Positions 1-9,797 of a stretch of 64,000 bases of DNA are shown here, in pieces. Position 1 is the first letter of the stretch. Each line of letters opens with the position of its first letter. This DNA is from DVEG01 sp964405435. GTDB taxonomy: Bacteria > Cyanobacteriota > Cyanobacteriia > Cyanobacteriales > Oscillatoriaceae. The notes beneath the pieces were generated by a model. That model did not search any database and was not told where the DNA came from. It saw nothing but the letters and a program-made list of their open reading frames with translations. A program made the position numbers and the translations under genes. The stretch covers positions 29,208 to 93,207 of the forward strand of contig CAYOOD010000019.1 of NCBI GenBank assembly GCA_964405435.1. The letters are read 5' to 3'.

Positions 1-233
1 TCGACGGACTCTTCAGAGCCGACTTTCCAACCCTCTCACCAGTTCATGGGGGAGATTTTATCTTAGAAATTGACGGAGTTAGGCGGGAGGAGAAATCCTC
101 CTCCACAACGGATGATTCATTGAGTACAATTGTAAGTATCAATTCTGTCAGTCTGTAATAATTTCGGCGGTGCAGACGGCTTTTTTTTACTTTTCGCAGG
201 CGAGAAGGATAGAACTTTAAAAAACAAAACGCC

Positions 234-3200
234 ATGAAAACAGTCGCAGTCACTATCAATCGCTGGAGTATCGTTCTTGCCTTGTTCGGTATTTTGGCAG
301 CCCCCGCCACCGCTCAAAATCAAGCGATCGCGCCAGCCAATGACAGCACTGGCACCCTCGTGACTCCCCAGGGAAATCGCCTCGATATTACTGGCGGCAC
401 GACTTCGCGAGATGGAGCCAATCTCTTTCACAGTTTTCAAAAATTTGGCCTACCTGAGGGGCAAATTGCCAATTTTTTGTCTAATCCAGCGGTTCGCAAT
501 ATTTTCGGTCGCGTCACGGGGGGCGACGCTTCGTATATTAATGGTTTAATTCAAGTAACTGGGGGCAATTCTAATTTATTTTTGACGAACCCCGCCGGGA
601 TCGTTTTTGGCGCGGGTGCTAGCTTGAACGTGCCAGCTTCTTTTACCGCAACAACGGCAACCGGGATCGGATTTAACGGCGGTTGGTTTAACGCGATCGG
701 CACGAATGATTATGCGGCGCTCGTCGGAACTCCCAGCGTTTTTTCTTTTGATTTATCACGACCGGGTTCGATTGTCAATGCTGGAAATTTATCCCTACAA
801 CCGGGCAACAATCTGACACTGCTGGGCGGTACGGTTTTGAATGCAGGCACCCTCTCGACTCCCGTAGGAAATATTACCATTGCTGCCGTACCGGGGTCAA
901 GTTCCGTCCGCATTTCTCAAGCGGGACACCTCCTCAGTTTGGAAATAGAGCCGGGGGTATCGGGCAGAGGAGTCGTGGCGGATAATTCTCTCTTAAATCC
1001 TCCATCCCTGCCGGAATTGCTCACTGGAGGCCGTGTCGCTCCTGCCAGTGGAGTACGGGTTAATCCTGACGGCACGATAACTCTGACTGCTGCAGAGATG
1101 AACGTACCACCTGAACCGGGCGTGGCGATCGCTTCCGGCGCGATCGAGGCAGCAGGCGGAACTATCAATATTTTAGGCGAGAAAGTAGGAATTGTCAGCG
1201 CCAATATCAACGCCTCTGGAACGAACGGCGGAAGCATATTAATCGGCGGCGACTATCAGGGCAAAGGTACTGTCGAAAATGCTTTATTCACTTTTGTCAG
1301 CAGCGACTCGACAATTCAAGCCGATAGCTTCCTCTCCCCTTCTTCTCCCACGCCCTCTTCCGGCAATGGCGGGCGCGTCATTGTTTGGGCTGACAATACC
1401 ACTCGCTTTTACGGCAGTGTCAGCGCCAAGGGCGGCGAAAATTCCGGTAACGGCGGATTTGTAGAAATATCGGGAAAAGAAAATCTAATTTTTCGGGGAA
1501 CGGTTGACGTCTCGGCGGCGAATGGTAGTGCCGGGACTGTACTTTTTGACCCTAAAAATATTATCATTGGCAATGGAGGAGCGGATAGCGTCTTGGGAAA
1601 TAATGCCTTCGGTGCCAATCCCAATGGTGACGCCACCTTCGACGCCAATAATATTAATAACTTGAGCGGCGATGTCAGCCTGCAAGCCAATAACGACATT
1701 ACCGTCAGCGAACCCATACAAGCGAGGGCGATCGCGAACTTACAACTAAAAGCAGGGCGCAACATTAATATCAATGCCGATATCGACACATCGGGCGGCA
1801 ACGGCAATATCACCCTGACAGCCAACAGCAACGAGGCGCAACTTCCCAGCCGCGATCCCGGTGCAGCAGCCGTGACAATGGCACCGGAAACCACTCTGAA
1901 TGCCGGCAGGGGAAATATTTTAATTAACTTAGAAACTGCCGGAGCGATTGGCAATATCAACCTGGGAAATTTAACCACCACGGGTTCTGTGAGGGTAAAT
2001 GCTGCTGGCGGCAATATCTTGCGCAGTTCTCCTGCTTCGTTAATCACAGCAGGTTCGGCAGTCTTCGAGACAACAGGCAGCGGTGGAATGGGAACGCCGA
2101 CGGAGCCGCTGCGCCTGAACGTAACGAATAATAATGTACAGGCAATAGCCGGAACTGGCGGGGTGTTTTTCGATCCGCCACTGCAGCCCCCGCCGGAGTC
2201 GCAGCCGACAGGAACTCAACCCCCGCCGGAGTCGCAACCGACAGGAACTCAACCCCCGCCGGAGTCGCAACCGACAGGAACTCAACCCCCGCCGGAGCCG
2301 CAACCGACAGGAACTCAACCCCCGCCGGAGTCGCAGCCGACAGGAACTCAACCCCCGCCGGAGTCGCAACCGACAGGAACTCAACCGCCGCCGTCACAGC
2401 CGACAGGAACTCAACCGCCGCCGTCACAGCCGACAGGAACTCAACCGCCGCCGTNNNNNNNNNNNNNNNNNNNNNNNNNNNNNNNNNNNNNNNNNNNNNN
2501 NNNNNNNNNNNNNNNNNNNNNNNNNNNNNNNNNNNNNNNNNNNNNNNNNNNNNNCGCCGTCACAGCCGACAGGAACTCAACCGCCGCCGTCACAGCCGAC
2601 AGGAACTCAGATTGCGCAACAACTTGCGCAACCGCAACCGCAGCAGCAACCGCAACCGCAGCCAGTGCCAGCACAGCAGCCAGTGCTGCAAACCCAGCAA
2701 CCGCAGCAGCAACCGCAGCAGCAGCAACCGCAACCAGTGCTGGAAATCCAGCAACCGCAGCAGCAACTGCAACCGCAGCAGCAACAGCAGCCAGTGCTGC
2801 AAACCCAGCAACTGCAGCCGGCGAGCCAAGAACAGATCGGATCAACTCCCGGGAGCAGCAACAGCACTCCTAATAATGAGGGATCGAACGGCACTGAGAA
2901 AGCCAGCAGCGACAGCAGCAGCCAAGAAGCACTGACAGCAGTCAATAATGCAGGGAATGCGGGTTTTGCGCCAGTCAATGTGCCCCCAGCGATCGCCCAG
3001 TTGGAACAACAGCGCGACAAGGAATTTGGCGATTATTTCGGCGCGGATATTTCTAAAGACTTCGCGAGTACCACAAACGTTCGAGAGGCTCTGGTGGAAA
3101 TTTACCGCCAAACCAAAAACCACTCGGCAGTTGTCTACGTCAGCGCGCTCCCCAACGAATTAGAACTGATAGTGTACGCGGCAGAAGGGCAACCCATTCG

Positions 3201-4203
3201 CAAGACTATCCCGGAAGCCAAGCGCGACGAACTGATGAAAGTCGTTGCTGAGTTTCGCAATAGCCTGACAGCGCCCCGCTACCGCATGACCACCAATTAT
3301 TTGCAACCCGCTCAGCAGCTTTATCAGTGGTTGATTGCGCCGATTGAAGAAGACCTGAAAGCAAATTCGATCGATACGCTGCTGTTCAGCATGGATGCGG
3401 GATTGCGCAGTCTGCCGGTGGCAGCGCTGCACGATGGCCAACAGTTTCTCGTGGAAAAATACTCGCTTTCGCTGATTCCGAGTATCAGTTTGGTAGATAG
3501 CCGCTACAAATCTCTGCAAGGGGCAAAAGTCCTGGCAATGGGCGCGAGTAATTTTTCCATTTTCGAGCCGAATCTTTCTCCCTTGCCTGCCGTGCCAGTG
3601 GAACTGTCTGCCATTACCCAGCAGCGGGAAGGAACTGCTTTGTTGAACGAAGCGTTTACCCTGGATAACCTCAAGTCGCAGCGCTCTAAATATCCCTTTC
3701 AGATTATTCACCTAGCGACTCACGGAGAGTTCAAATCGGGAGACTTGAGCAAGTCTTACATTCAATTGTGGAACGAGAAGCTGCAATTAGATCAGATGCG
3801 ATCGCTCGGCTGGAACAATCCTCCTGTAGAATTGCTGGTACTCTCTGCTTGCAAAACCGCCGTCGGGGACGAGCGCGCCGAGTTGGGCTTTGCCGGTTTC
3901 GCCGTTGCCGCAGGCGTCAAAACTGCACTCGCTTCGCTCTGGTACGTCAGCGATGAGGGCACCTTAGCCCTGATGAGCGAGTTTTACAGCCAGCTCAACA
4001 ATGCCCAGATCAAAGCAGAGGCACTGCGCCAAGCCCAAGTAGCGATGATCCGGGGCCAAGTGAAGGTGGAGGGGGGCGAGTTGCGCGGCGTCGGCACTCG
4101 CGGCAGCGTCCCGCTCCCCCCAGAACTGGCCAGCGGGAGCGCGGCCAATCTATCCCATCCTTACTATTGGTCAGCCTTTACCATGATTGGCTCTCCGTGG
4201 TAA
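234..4203 (+). CDS. Two-partner-secretion exoprotein with C-terminal CHAT protease (interrupted by assembly gap)
   Basis: A secreted haemagglutinin-like exoprotein ending in a CHAT (caspase-like) peptidase. A signal peptide covers about residues 1-28 (hydrophobic VLALFGILAAPATAQ). The TPS domain follows at about 35-160, with NLFHSF, NIFGRVTGG and NPAG at about residue 119, the signature recognised by TpsB pores. A beta-helical region follows, then a Pro-rich repeat tract, a Gln-rich tract and the CHAT domain. The CHAT dyad is visible: His in LATHGEF (codon 3721-3723) and Cys in LSACKT (3850-3852), 43 residues apart. The 100-N gap breaks the reading frame: the part before it reads in one frame (start 234) and the part after it in another, but the same Pro-Thr-Gly repeat continues on both sides. 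I therefore treat it as one gene; the real insert must be a multiple of 3. No TpsB partner is nearby. Protease activity is inferred. Confidence 0.85.
2187..2610 (+). repeat. In-frame Pro-rich minisatellite
   Basis: Tandem 33-bp units encoding PPPESQPTGTQ (one copy has EP for ES) change to 30-bp units encoding PPPSQPTGTQ. Six long units and two short ones precede the gap and two short ones follow it. The near-identical copies explain why the assembly broke here. The tract links the beta-helix to the Gln-rich and CHAT parts of the protein. Confidence 0.9.
2455..2554. other. Assembly gap (100 N)
   Basis: Exactly 100 undetermined bases inside the minisatellite, a typical scaffold placeholder. 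If repeat phase is kept, the missing sequence fits 24 bases plus whole repeat units, a length divisible by three, whereas 100 is not. Copy number in this region is therefore unknown. Confidence 0.97.
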
Positions 4204-4346
4204 TTTCCCCTCCCCCCTGCCCGATCGCTCGCGCTTAGGTATAAATTTTGCTGAACCCCAAAATAAGCTGGATTGCCCTGCGAATTTTTGGGGAAAGTTC
4301 GTCGTACAATTTTATCGGTCTGTGTCATTAATTCTGGAGATTAGCT

Positions 4347-4661
4347 ATGGCCGCAGCAGTTGGTATGGTTGAAGTCCTAGGTCTTCCTCCTGCTCTAGCA
4401 GTGGCAGACGCAATGGTTAAAGCCGCCCGCGTTACCTTGGTTGGCTATGAAAAAGTGAGCAGCGCTCGCTACACGATCGTTGTTCGGGGCGATGTATCCG
4501 AGGTGCAAGCCTCTGTAGCGGCTGGGGTTGATTCCGTCAAGCGAGTCAATACAGAGCAGCAGTTGTTGCTTTCCTATCACGTCATCCCCCGTCCTCACGA
4601 AAATGTCGAGACGGTTCTGCCCATCCACTACACCAGAGAAACCGAACAGTTCTGGGTGTAA
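4347..4661 (+). CDS. ccmK: CcmK-family carboxysome shell protein
   Basis: A single BMC-domain protein of 104 residues that would form hexagonal tiles of the beta-carboxysome shell and control metabolite passage. The N-terminus AVGMVEVLG, the ADAMVKAARVTLVGYEK helix-strand and RGDVSEVQASVAAG are diagnostic of CcmK; PRPHEN follows. The start has GGAG about 9 bases upstream. The pore loop reads KVSSA (residues 36-40) instead of the usual KIGSG, and the stretch NTEQQLLLSY departs from CcmK1/K2. It stands alone, away from a ccmKLMN operon, so it is probably one of the satellite paralogues (K3-K6 type); which one cannot be decided by eye. Confidence 0.85.
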   Translation: MAAAVGMVEVLGLPPALAVADAMVKAARVTLVGYEKVSSARYTIVVRGDVSEVQASVAAGVDSVKRVNTEQQLLLSYHVIPRPHENVETVLPIHYTRETEQFWV

Positions 4662-4985
4662 GGCAGGAAATTTGTTATGGCTAATCGCTAATAGTTAATA
4701 GCTAATAATTCCCAGCTAATTTTCAGCAAAATTACCAGCAATTAGCAATTAGCAATTAGGGCAGCTCTGATGGGGATGCGGCGCGAAACTTGCTAGAAGT
4801 CCAGTCATGCTTCTCGAAACAGACCTTCTTGGCGATATTCCCGAACGGATGTCTGCCGATGCAAATTGCTTGCGGAAAGCGCGATCGAGCCACTTTCAGG
4901 CAGCGATCGCCTGCCTGAAAGGCGCAGAGATCGCCACGAGCGAGCGATAATAGTATCCTGAGAGTCTGTGGCGCATGGGAACGGG
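4662..4985. other. Intergenic region with AATTAGC repeats and a HIP1-loop hairpin
   Basis: The first 100 bases are AT-rich with tandem TTAGCAA-type heptamers (about 4680-4760). Further on, a 10-bp perfect stem (4894-4903 with 4911-4920) carries CGATCGC in its loop. No T-tract follows the stem, so it is not an evident terminator. I see no gene in this stretch. Confidence 0.6.
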
Positions 4986-6914
4986 ATGAGTATCTTTACA
5001 CTGCAATCGGTAAAAAAAGACTTCGGCATCAAGGAAATCCTCAAAGATGCCAGCTTTAGCCTGGATGCCACGGATAAGGTGGGATTGATTGGCACCAACG
5101 GTTCGGGCAAATCAACCCTGTTAAAAATTATCGCCGGGTTAGAACCCATCGACAGCGGTCAACTTTTGGTCAATTCCAACGTCCGCATCGTCTACTTACC
5201 ACAACAACCCGACTTGGATGAAAACCACACCGTACTGGAGCAGGTGTTTGCCGACAGCGGCGAACAGATGACGCTGGTGCGCGAATATGAAGAACTCTCC
5301 GACAAACTCGCCCACGCGCAGGGAGACAGTCAGTTGATGTCCCGCCTGGGAGCTGTCATGCAGCAAATGGATGCAACGGGCGCGTGGGAACTGGAGACAA
5401 AAGCCAAAATTATCCTCAGCAAATTGGGAATCGAAGATTTCGACGCTCGCATCGGCAGCCTTTCCGGCGGCTATCGCAAGCGCATCGCCCTCGCGGCAGC
5501 GCTGCTCTCCGAGCCGGAAGTCTTGCTAATGGACGAACCCACCAACCACCTCGATGCCCTCTCCGTCGAGTGGTTGCAGAGTTATTTAAATCGGTTTCGC
5601 GGCGCAATTTTACTGATTACCCACGATCGCTATTTTCTCGATCGCGTCACCAATCGCATCCTCGAAATCGATCGGGGCGATTTGTATACCTACAGCGGCA
5701 ACTACTCTTATTATTTGGAGAAAAAAGCCGAAGCCGAAGAATCCGCCTTCAGCACGCAGCGCAAGCATCAGGGCGTCCTGCGCCGCGAACTGGAATGGCT
5801 CAAGCGCGGGCCAAAAGCTCGCAGCACCAAGCAAAAAGCTCGCATTCAGCGCATCGAACAGATGCAAGAGCGCGAGTTCAAACAGGTGCAGGGAAAAGTA
5901 GAAATTTCTACTCCCAGCCGCCGCATAGGCAAAAAAGTAATCGAATTAGAAAATATTTGCAAAAGTTACGGCGATCGCACCCTGATCAAAAACTTCACCT
6001 ACGAATTCGCCCCCGACGATCGCGTCGGCATCATTGGCGGCAACGGAGCCGGCAAATCCACCCTCCTCGACATCATCACCGGGCGCGCTCAGCCCGATTC
6101 CGGCACCGTCGAAATCGGCTCTACCATTCACATCGGCTATTTCGACCAGCATTCAGAAGACTTGCTCGCTGCCCTGAATGAAAATCAGCGCGTCATCGAT
6201 TACGTTAAAGAAGTCGGAGAATACGTCAAAACCGCCGACGGCACCTTAATCACCGCCTCCCAAATGTTGGAGAAATTTCTCTTCCCCGGAAATCAGCAAT
6301 ACGCGCCCATTCACAAACTTTCCGGCGGAGAAAAGCGCCGCCTGTTCCTGTTGAACGTGCTGATGAGCGCTCCCAACGTGCTGATTTTGGACGAACCCAC
6401 CAACGATTTAGACGTGCAGACGCTTTCCGTACTGGAAGAATACCTCGAAGATTTCAACGGCTGCGTCATCGCCGTGTCGCACGATCGCTACTTCCTCGAT
6501 CGCACTGCTGACGCGATTTTTGCCTTTGAAGAAGGAGGCAACCTGCGCCAGTATCCCGGCAATTACTCCGTGTATTTAGATTACAAGCAAGCCGAGGAAG
6601 AAGAAAAAGCCCGCCAAGCAGCGACGGTTAAAGAAAAGCCGAAAGAAGCGCAGCCGAAATCGTGGAAGTCAGCCGATCCCAACAAACCGCGCAAGCTTTC
6701 CTCGAAAGAAAAGCGCGAATACGAGCAACTGGAGGGCAAAATCGCGCAGTTGGAAGCGGAGAAAGCGGAGCTGGAGAAAGCGCTCTACAGTGCTGCGCCC
6801 GGAGAAGTCAGCCGCGTGCAACAACTGCACGAGCAGGTAGAGGCGATCGCGCAGGCGATCGACGCGGCAACCGAGCGGTGGATGGAATTGGCAGAGGTGG
6901 CTGAGCAAACCTGA
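4986..6914 (+). CDS. ABC-F family ATPase (Uup-like)
   Basis: A soluble protein with two ABC ATPase domains and no membrane segment, as in the ABC-F translation-associated factors. Walker A GTNGSGKS lies at residues 36-43, signature LSGGYRKR and DEPTNHLD follow; the second domain has GGNGAGKST, LSGGEKRR and DEPTNDLD. Between them lies a charged linker with GPKARSTKQKARI, and the C-terminus is a Lys/Glu-rich coiled coil, as in Uup. The family acts on ribosomes (tRNA exit/translation restart) and Uup also binds branched DNA. ATG 4986 is chosen; a GTG six codons upstream (4968) is possible. The protein is 642 residues, normal for Uup. It is not close enough to neighbours to suggest a dedicated operon. 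Confidence 0.9.
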   Translation: MSIFTLQSVKKDFGIKEILKDASFSLDATDKVGLIGTNGSGKSTLLKIIAGLEPIDSGQLLVNSNVRIVYLPQQPDLDENHTVLEQVFADSGEQMTLVREYEELSDKLAHAQGDSQLMSRLGAVMQQMDATGAWELETKAKIILSKLGIEDFDARIGSLSGGYRKRIALAAALLSEPEVLLMDEPTNHLDALSVEWLQSYLNRFRGAILLITHDRYFLDRVTNRILEIDRGDLYTYSGNYSYYLEKKAEAEESAFSTQRKHQGVLRRELEWLKRGPKARSTKQKARIQRIEQMQEREFKQVQGKVEISTPSRRIGKKVIELENICKSYGDRTLIKNFTYEFAPDDRVGIIGGNGAGKSTLLDIITGRAQPDSGTVEIGSTIHIGYFDQHSEDLLAALNENQRVIDYVKEVGEYVKTADGTLITASQMLEKFLFPGNQQYAPIHKLSGGEKRRLFLLNVLMSAPNVLILDEPTNDLDVQTLSVLEEYLEDFNGCVIAVSHDRYFLDRTADAIFAFEEGGNLRQYPGNYSVYLDYKQAEEEEKARQAATVKEKPKEAQPKSWKSADPNKPRKLSSKEKREYEQLEGKIAQLEAEKAELEKALYSAAPGEVSRVQQLHEQVEAIAQAIDAATERWMELAEVAEQT

Positions 6915-6991
6915 TAGTATATTTTCCGGGGCACCGAGCAGTGGTGTCCCTCGGAAAGTATTATATCTGCGATCGAGCGACAGGAATCTAC

Positions 6992-7618
6992 ATGAGTTTA
7001 ACTTGCAAGCAACTTTTGCAAAAGTATCCTGAACCGTGGCACGCCGCCACCGTGCATCCTTTTTTGGAGCAGTGCAAATTAGGAACAATTCAACCGCAGC
7101 AATTCAATACCTGGCTCTCGCAAGATTATCTATTTGTTGTCGAGTTCGCGCGGATGCTGGCGCGAGTATTAACTGCTGCCCCTGCGCATCATTTTGATGT
7201 CTTATTAGGAGGATTGAGCGCTCTCAAAGACGAGTTGAACTGGTTTAAAGCCAAAGCAGGCGATCGCCAGATTGCCCTCAACGTTCCCCAGCAGCCAACT
7301 TGTACGGAATACTGCCAGTGGATGTACAGTTTGGGAGCAGAGCCCTATCCCGTTCAAGCAACCGCATTGTGGGCGATTGAATTGGCGTACAACCAAGGAT
7401 GGCAATTGCCGGGAGCCATGCCGGAACCTTATGCAGAGTTTGCTTCTCGCTGGGGAAATCCGGGGTTTACAGAATATGTCCAACTGCTAGAACAGCAAGC
7501 AGATGAAGTGCTGGCAACGGCACCGCCAGAAATCGGGCAGCAGGCTGAAGCTGCATTTTTGCAAGTGGCAAGATTGGAGAAAGATTTTTGGCAGATGGCT
7601 TTTAATGCCGCACAGTAG
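6992..7618 (+). CDS. TenA/THI-4 family protein (heme-oxygenase-like fold)
   Basis: A 208-residue all-helical protein of the TenA family, whose members hydrolyse aminopyrimidines in thiamin salvage. FNTWLSQDYLFVVEFARMLARVL in the first third and the pattern EYCQWMYSLG near the middle match the family; LEKDFWQMAF near the end matches the closing helix with its Glu. The start at 6992 has AGGAA upstream; an in-frame upstream codon at 6941 would add 17 unlikely residues. No thi genes are adjacent, so whether it is a real thiaminase II or one of the repurposed TenA-like proteins is open. Confidence 0.75.
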   Translation: MSLTCKQLLQKYPEPWHAATVHPFLEQCKLGTIQPQQFNTWLSQDYLFVVEFARMLARVLTAAPAHHFDVLLGGLSALKDELNWFKAKAGDRQIALNVPQQPTCTEYCQWMYSLGAEPYPVQATALWAIELAYNQGWQLPGAMPEPYAEFASRWGNPGFTEYVQLLEQQADEVLATAPPEIGQQAEAAFLQVARLEKDFWQMAFNAAQ

Positions 7619-7774
7619 CCGCTGCCTTCCCGCGTCCCTCCTTCAGCCAGCCAAATCTTAAGAAAATTGGAGGGGTAGAAAAAAGGCGCTCGGCAGGGGT
7701 TTTGATATAAGATGGGAAAAGTCGGGCGATCGCCCGCTACAAGCCCAGGAAATTGTACTGAAGAAGGGAAAAGC

Positions 7775-8194
7775 ATGACCCGCGCTATAATGGAAACGGA
7801 CAAGGGCACGATCCACTTGGATTTGTTCGATCAGGACGCTCCGAACACGGTTAAAAATTTTGTAGAACTCTCTGAAAAAGGGTTTTACGACGGACTCAAG
7901 TTTCACCGAGTTATCGACAATTTCGTCATTCAAGGCGGCTGCCCTCAAGGAACTGGAACGGGAGGTCCCGGCTATACGATTAAGTGTGAAATTAACAAAA
8001 ATAAGCACCTGGCAGGTAGCTTGTCAATGGCTCACCGGGGACGCGATACCGGTGGCAGCCAATTTTTTATTTGCCACTCTCCCCAACCGCATTTAGATGG
8101 AATGCACACCGTCTTCGGCAGAACGCAAGATATGGAAGTCGTCAACGCCATCCGCCAAGGCGACAAGATTCTTTCCGTCAAAATCGAACGCTAG
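7775..8194 (+). CDS. Cyclophilin-type peptidyl-prolyl cis-trans isomerase
   Basis: A single-domain cytoplasmic cyclophilin of 139 residues, catalysing proline isomerisation during folding. The active-site motif FHRVIDNFVIQGG and the later GGSQFFI and HLDGMHTVFG blocks are all present, so it should be active. There is no signal peptide. ATG 7775 is preceded by GAAGGGA; the in-frame region further upstream (from 7712) includes a HIP1 site and is probably leader. The gene stands alone between a TenA-like and a pentapeptide gene. Confidence 0.93.
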   Translation: MTRAIMETDKGTIHLDLFDQDAPNTVKNFVELSEKGFYDGLKFHRVIDNFVIQGGCPQGTGTGGPGYTIKCEINKNKHLAGSLSMAHRGRDTGGSQFFICHSPQPHLDGMHTVFGRTQDMEVVNAIRQGDKILSVKIER

Positions 8195-8381
8195 TCGCGG
8201 CAGCTTGGCTGGCGCGTTTTGAAAGTTAACCGATCGCTGGGTATCAAACATTTCGGTCAACCCCCTGCTCCCGCAAAAAATCGGAACGATCGGTTGCAGG
8301 AGTAGGGGGCGATCGACAATCGCGCGAAAAGCGCCCCAACCAGACTAATTTTCAAGTGTCGAAAGATTGAGAACGAGCCGA

Positions 8382-8870
8382 ATGCTGACTCCCACAACTG
8401 AAGAACTCCGCAGCCAGTGCATCCAATTTCTAGAAAAGCCTCCTCAGCAGCGCTTGCAGGTGCTTAAAAATATCGGCTTAGCGCGGTACGATTTTTTAAC
8501 AAAACTCCCCTCAACAGAAGCCAACATCGCCTGCCTCATGCGCTTTCTGGGAAATCGCCAGCAAGTGAAATTTCCCAACCTTCGAGGCGCTGATTTATCC
8601 GGGTTAATTCTAGATGGCGTCAACTTCATCCGGGGCGATTTGACAGGAGCCAATCTCCGAGGCAGTCGATTAGTCAATGGCGACTTATTATTTGCCAATT
8701 TTACGGGCGCTGATTTGAGAAATGCCGATTTAACGGGGGCAACGCTCAATGAAACAATTTGGACGGGTGCCCTAGTAGAGGGCTGTCAGTTTGGCGCAGG
8801 AATTGGCATCATGGAGGAGCAGTATCGAGCATTAAAAAATCGCGGCGCTCGGTTTGCTGAGATGGGGTAA
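8382..8870 (+). CDS. Pentapeptide-repeat protein
   Basis: 162 residues. The N-terminal 65 residues are a helical region (TTEELRSQCIQFLEKPPQQRLQVLKNIGL) common in cyanobacterial proteins of this type, followed by about 12 pentapeptide repeats of the A(D/N)LxG form from RGADLSG to TGATLNE, which fold into a right-handed quadrilateral helix. The C-terminus ends EEQYRALKNRGARFAEM. No membrane segment is visible. Function of these proteins in cyanobacteria is mostly unknown. ATG 8382 is preferred to a TTG at 8367. The end overlaps the leader of the next gene. Confidence 0.8.
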   Translation: MLTPTTEELRSQCIQFLEKPPQQRLQVLKNIGLARYDFLTKLPSTEANIACLMRFLGNRQQVKFPNLRGADLSGLILDGVNFIRGDLTGANLRGSRLVNGDLLFANFTGADLRNADLTGATLNETIWTGALVEGCQFGAGIGIMEEQYRALKNRGARFAEMG

Positions 8871-8901
8871 AATTTTTCTACCTTTACAATCCATACCGAC
8901 A

Positions 8902-9288
8902 ATGACGCAAATCAACGAGCCGGCTGTCGTGGCTGAGGTAAGAGAACTGTATCTAAAATATGAAAAAGCGCTGTGTACAAATGACGTTGAAACCCTGAGT
9001 AATTTATTTTGGGATTCGCCGGAAGTCGTGCGTTTCGGCATCACCGAGAACCTCTACGGCAGCGCGGAAATTAAAGCCTTTCGCCAGTCGCGATCGCCTG
9101 CAAATATCGATCGGGAAATGTTTAACCTCAAAGTCGTCGCCTTCGATGCAGATACGGCATCGGTGACGCTGGAATTTCGCCGCGCGATCGCTAGCGTCGA
9201 TCGCCAGGGGCGGCAAAGTCAAATGTGGCGCAAATTTCCCGACGGTTGGAAGATAGTTTCTGCTCACGTTTCTTACTTGCCGGTGTAG
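8902..9288 (+). CDS. SnoaL/DUF3225-like protein (AtzH/HpxZ type)
   Basis: A 128-residue cone-shaped NTF2-fold protein. The region EVRELYLKYEKALCTNDVETLSNLFW, the block VVRFG and the ending DGWKIVSAHVSYL match the AtzH/HpxZ (DUF3225) family, which accompanies amidases and oxalurate catabolism in other bacteria. No amidase is next to it here, so a substrate cannot be named. The start at 8902 follows the stop of the pentapeptide gene by 31 bases and the two may be cotranscribed. Confidence 0.7.
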   Translation: MTQINEPAVVAEVRELYLKYEKALCTNDVETLSNLFWDSPEVVRFGITENLYGSAEIKAFRQSRSPANIDREMFNLKVVAFDADTASVTLEFRRAIASVDRQGRQSQMWRKFPDGWKIVSAHVSYLPV

Positions 9289-9351
9289 CAAACAAGCCTG
9301 CACAGTAGAGATCGATCGCCAACACGGATAAAAAGATTTTTTTTCAATTCG

Positions 9352-9375
9352 CGCCTCTACCGACAGGTAGGGGCG
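9352..9375 (+). terminator. Possible terminator hairpin
   Basis: A 10-bp stem with one wobble (CGCCTCTACC with GGTAGGGGCG) and GACA loop, about 65 bases past the SnoaL-like gene, followed only by TTTCC. It is a weak terminator candidate. The rest of 9289-9561 is AT-rich and carries no gene. Confidence 0.3.
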
Positions 9376-9561
9376 TTTCCTCGGGTGGCGAAACTCCTGT
9401 TAAAAGGGGCCATTAAAGTCATTAGTAAAACAATCAAAACCTTTCTAAAGAGAGTTTTTTATAGGGCGCAGTTGTGCAGTTTTAACTTGCCACCTATCAA
9501 AAGTTATAGAAGCATGTAAAATAAGGCTATATAAAAAGAAAGAAGAAAGCTCGACCGTTCT

Positions 9562-9756
9562 ATGGCTTATTTATTTGACGGCACTGCGGTTACAATTGGT
9601 AACTATTTAGCAGCCTTGGCAATTGGCGACTATGCCAAAGCGATCGCCATTTACCGGCTGTTAACTGACTTGGCGGAAAATGAGCAAGAGCTTGAGCGCC
9701 TTGCTCAACTGAAAAAAAAACTCGGGCTGTCTGACGACAGCCCAGAACGCGACTAG
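9562..9756 (+). CDS. Small conserved-looking protein, 64 residues
   Basis: I do not recognise the family. The protein is helical: an N-terminal hydrophobic, Ala-rich half (NYLAALAIGDYAKAIAIYRLLTDL resembles a TPR-like helix pair) and a charged C-terminus (NEQELERLAQLKKKLG). Its final codons form an 8-bp perfect hairpin (GGGCTGTC/GACAGCCC), which could slow ribosomes or end transcription, though no T-tract follows. The start lacks a clear ribosome site. It is likely a real gene because its codon use and HIP1 site match its neighbours. Confidence 0.5.
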   Translation: MAYLFDGTAVTIGNYLAALAIGDYAKAIAIYRLLTDLAENEQELERLAQLKKKLGLSDDSPERD

Positions 9757-9797
9757 CTCAGCGTTTGGAGCTTCCTGGAAATGTCAAAAAAATTTAT

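Noticed and set aside
1409..2047. Long antisense frames opposite the TPS region (also 48259-49095 opposite the giant gene)
   Set aside because: They are mirror frames of repetitive coding DNA, with biased composition and no recognisable domain.
2187..2610. Regular repeats that could suggest a CRISPR array
   Set aside because: Units are contiguous 30/33-bp coding repeats with no spacers, and they stay in frame.
2665..4203. Separate gene starting at ATG 2665
   Set aside because: The frame is open upstream to the gap and encodes the same repeat; the ATG is internal.
9724..9743. Hairpin at the end of the 64-residue gene as a terminator
   Set aside because: It is inside the reading frame and has no T-tract.
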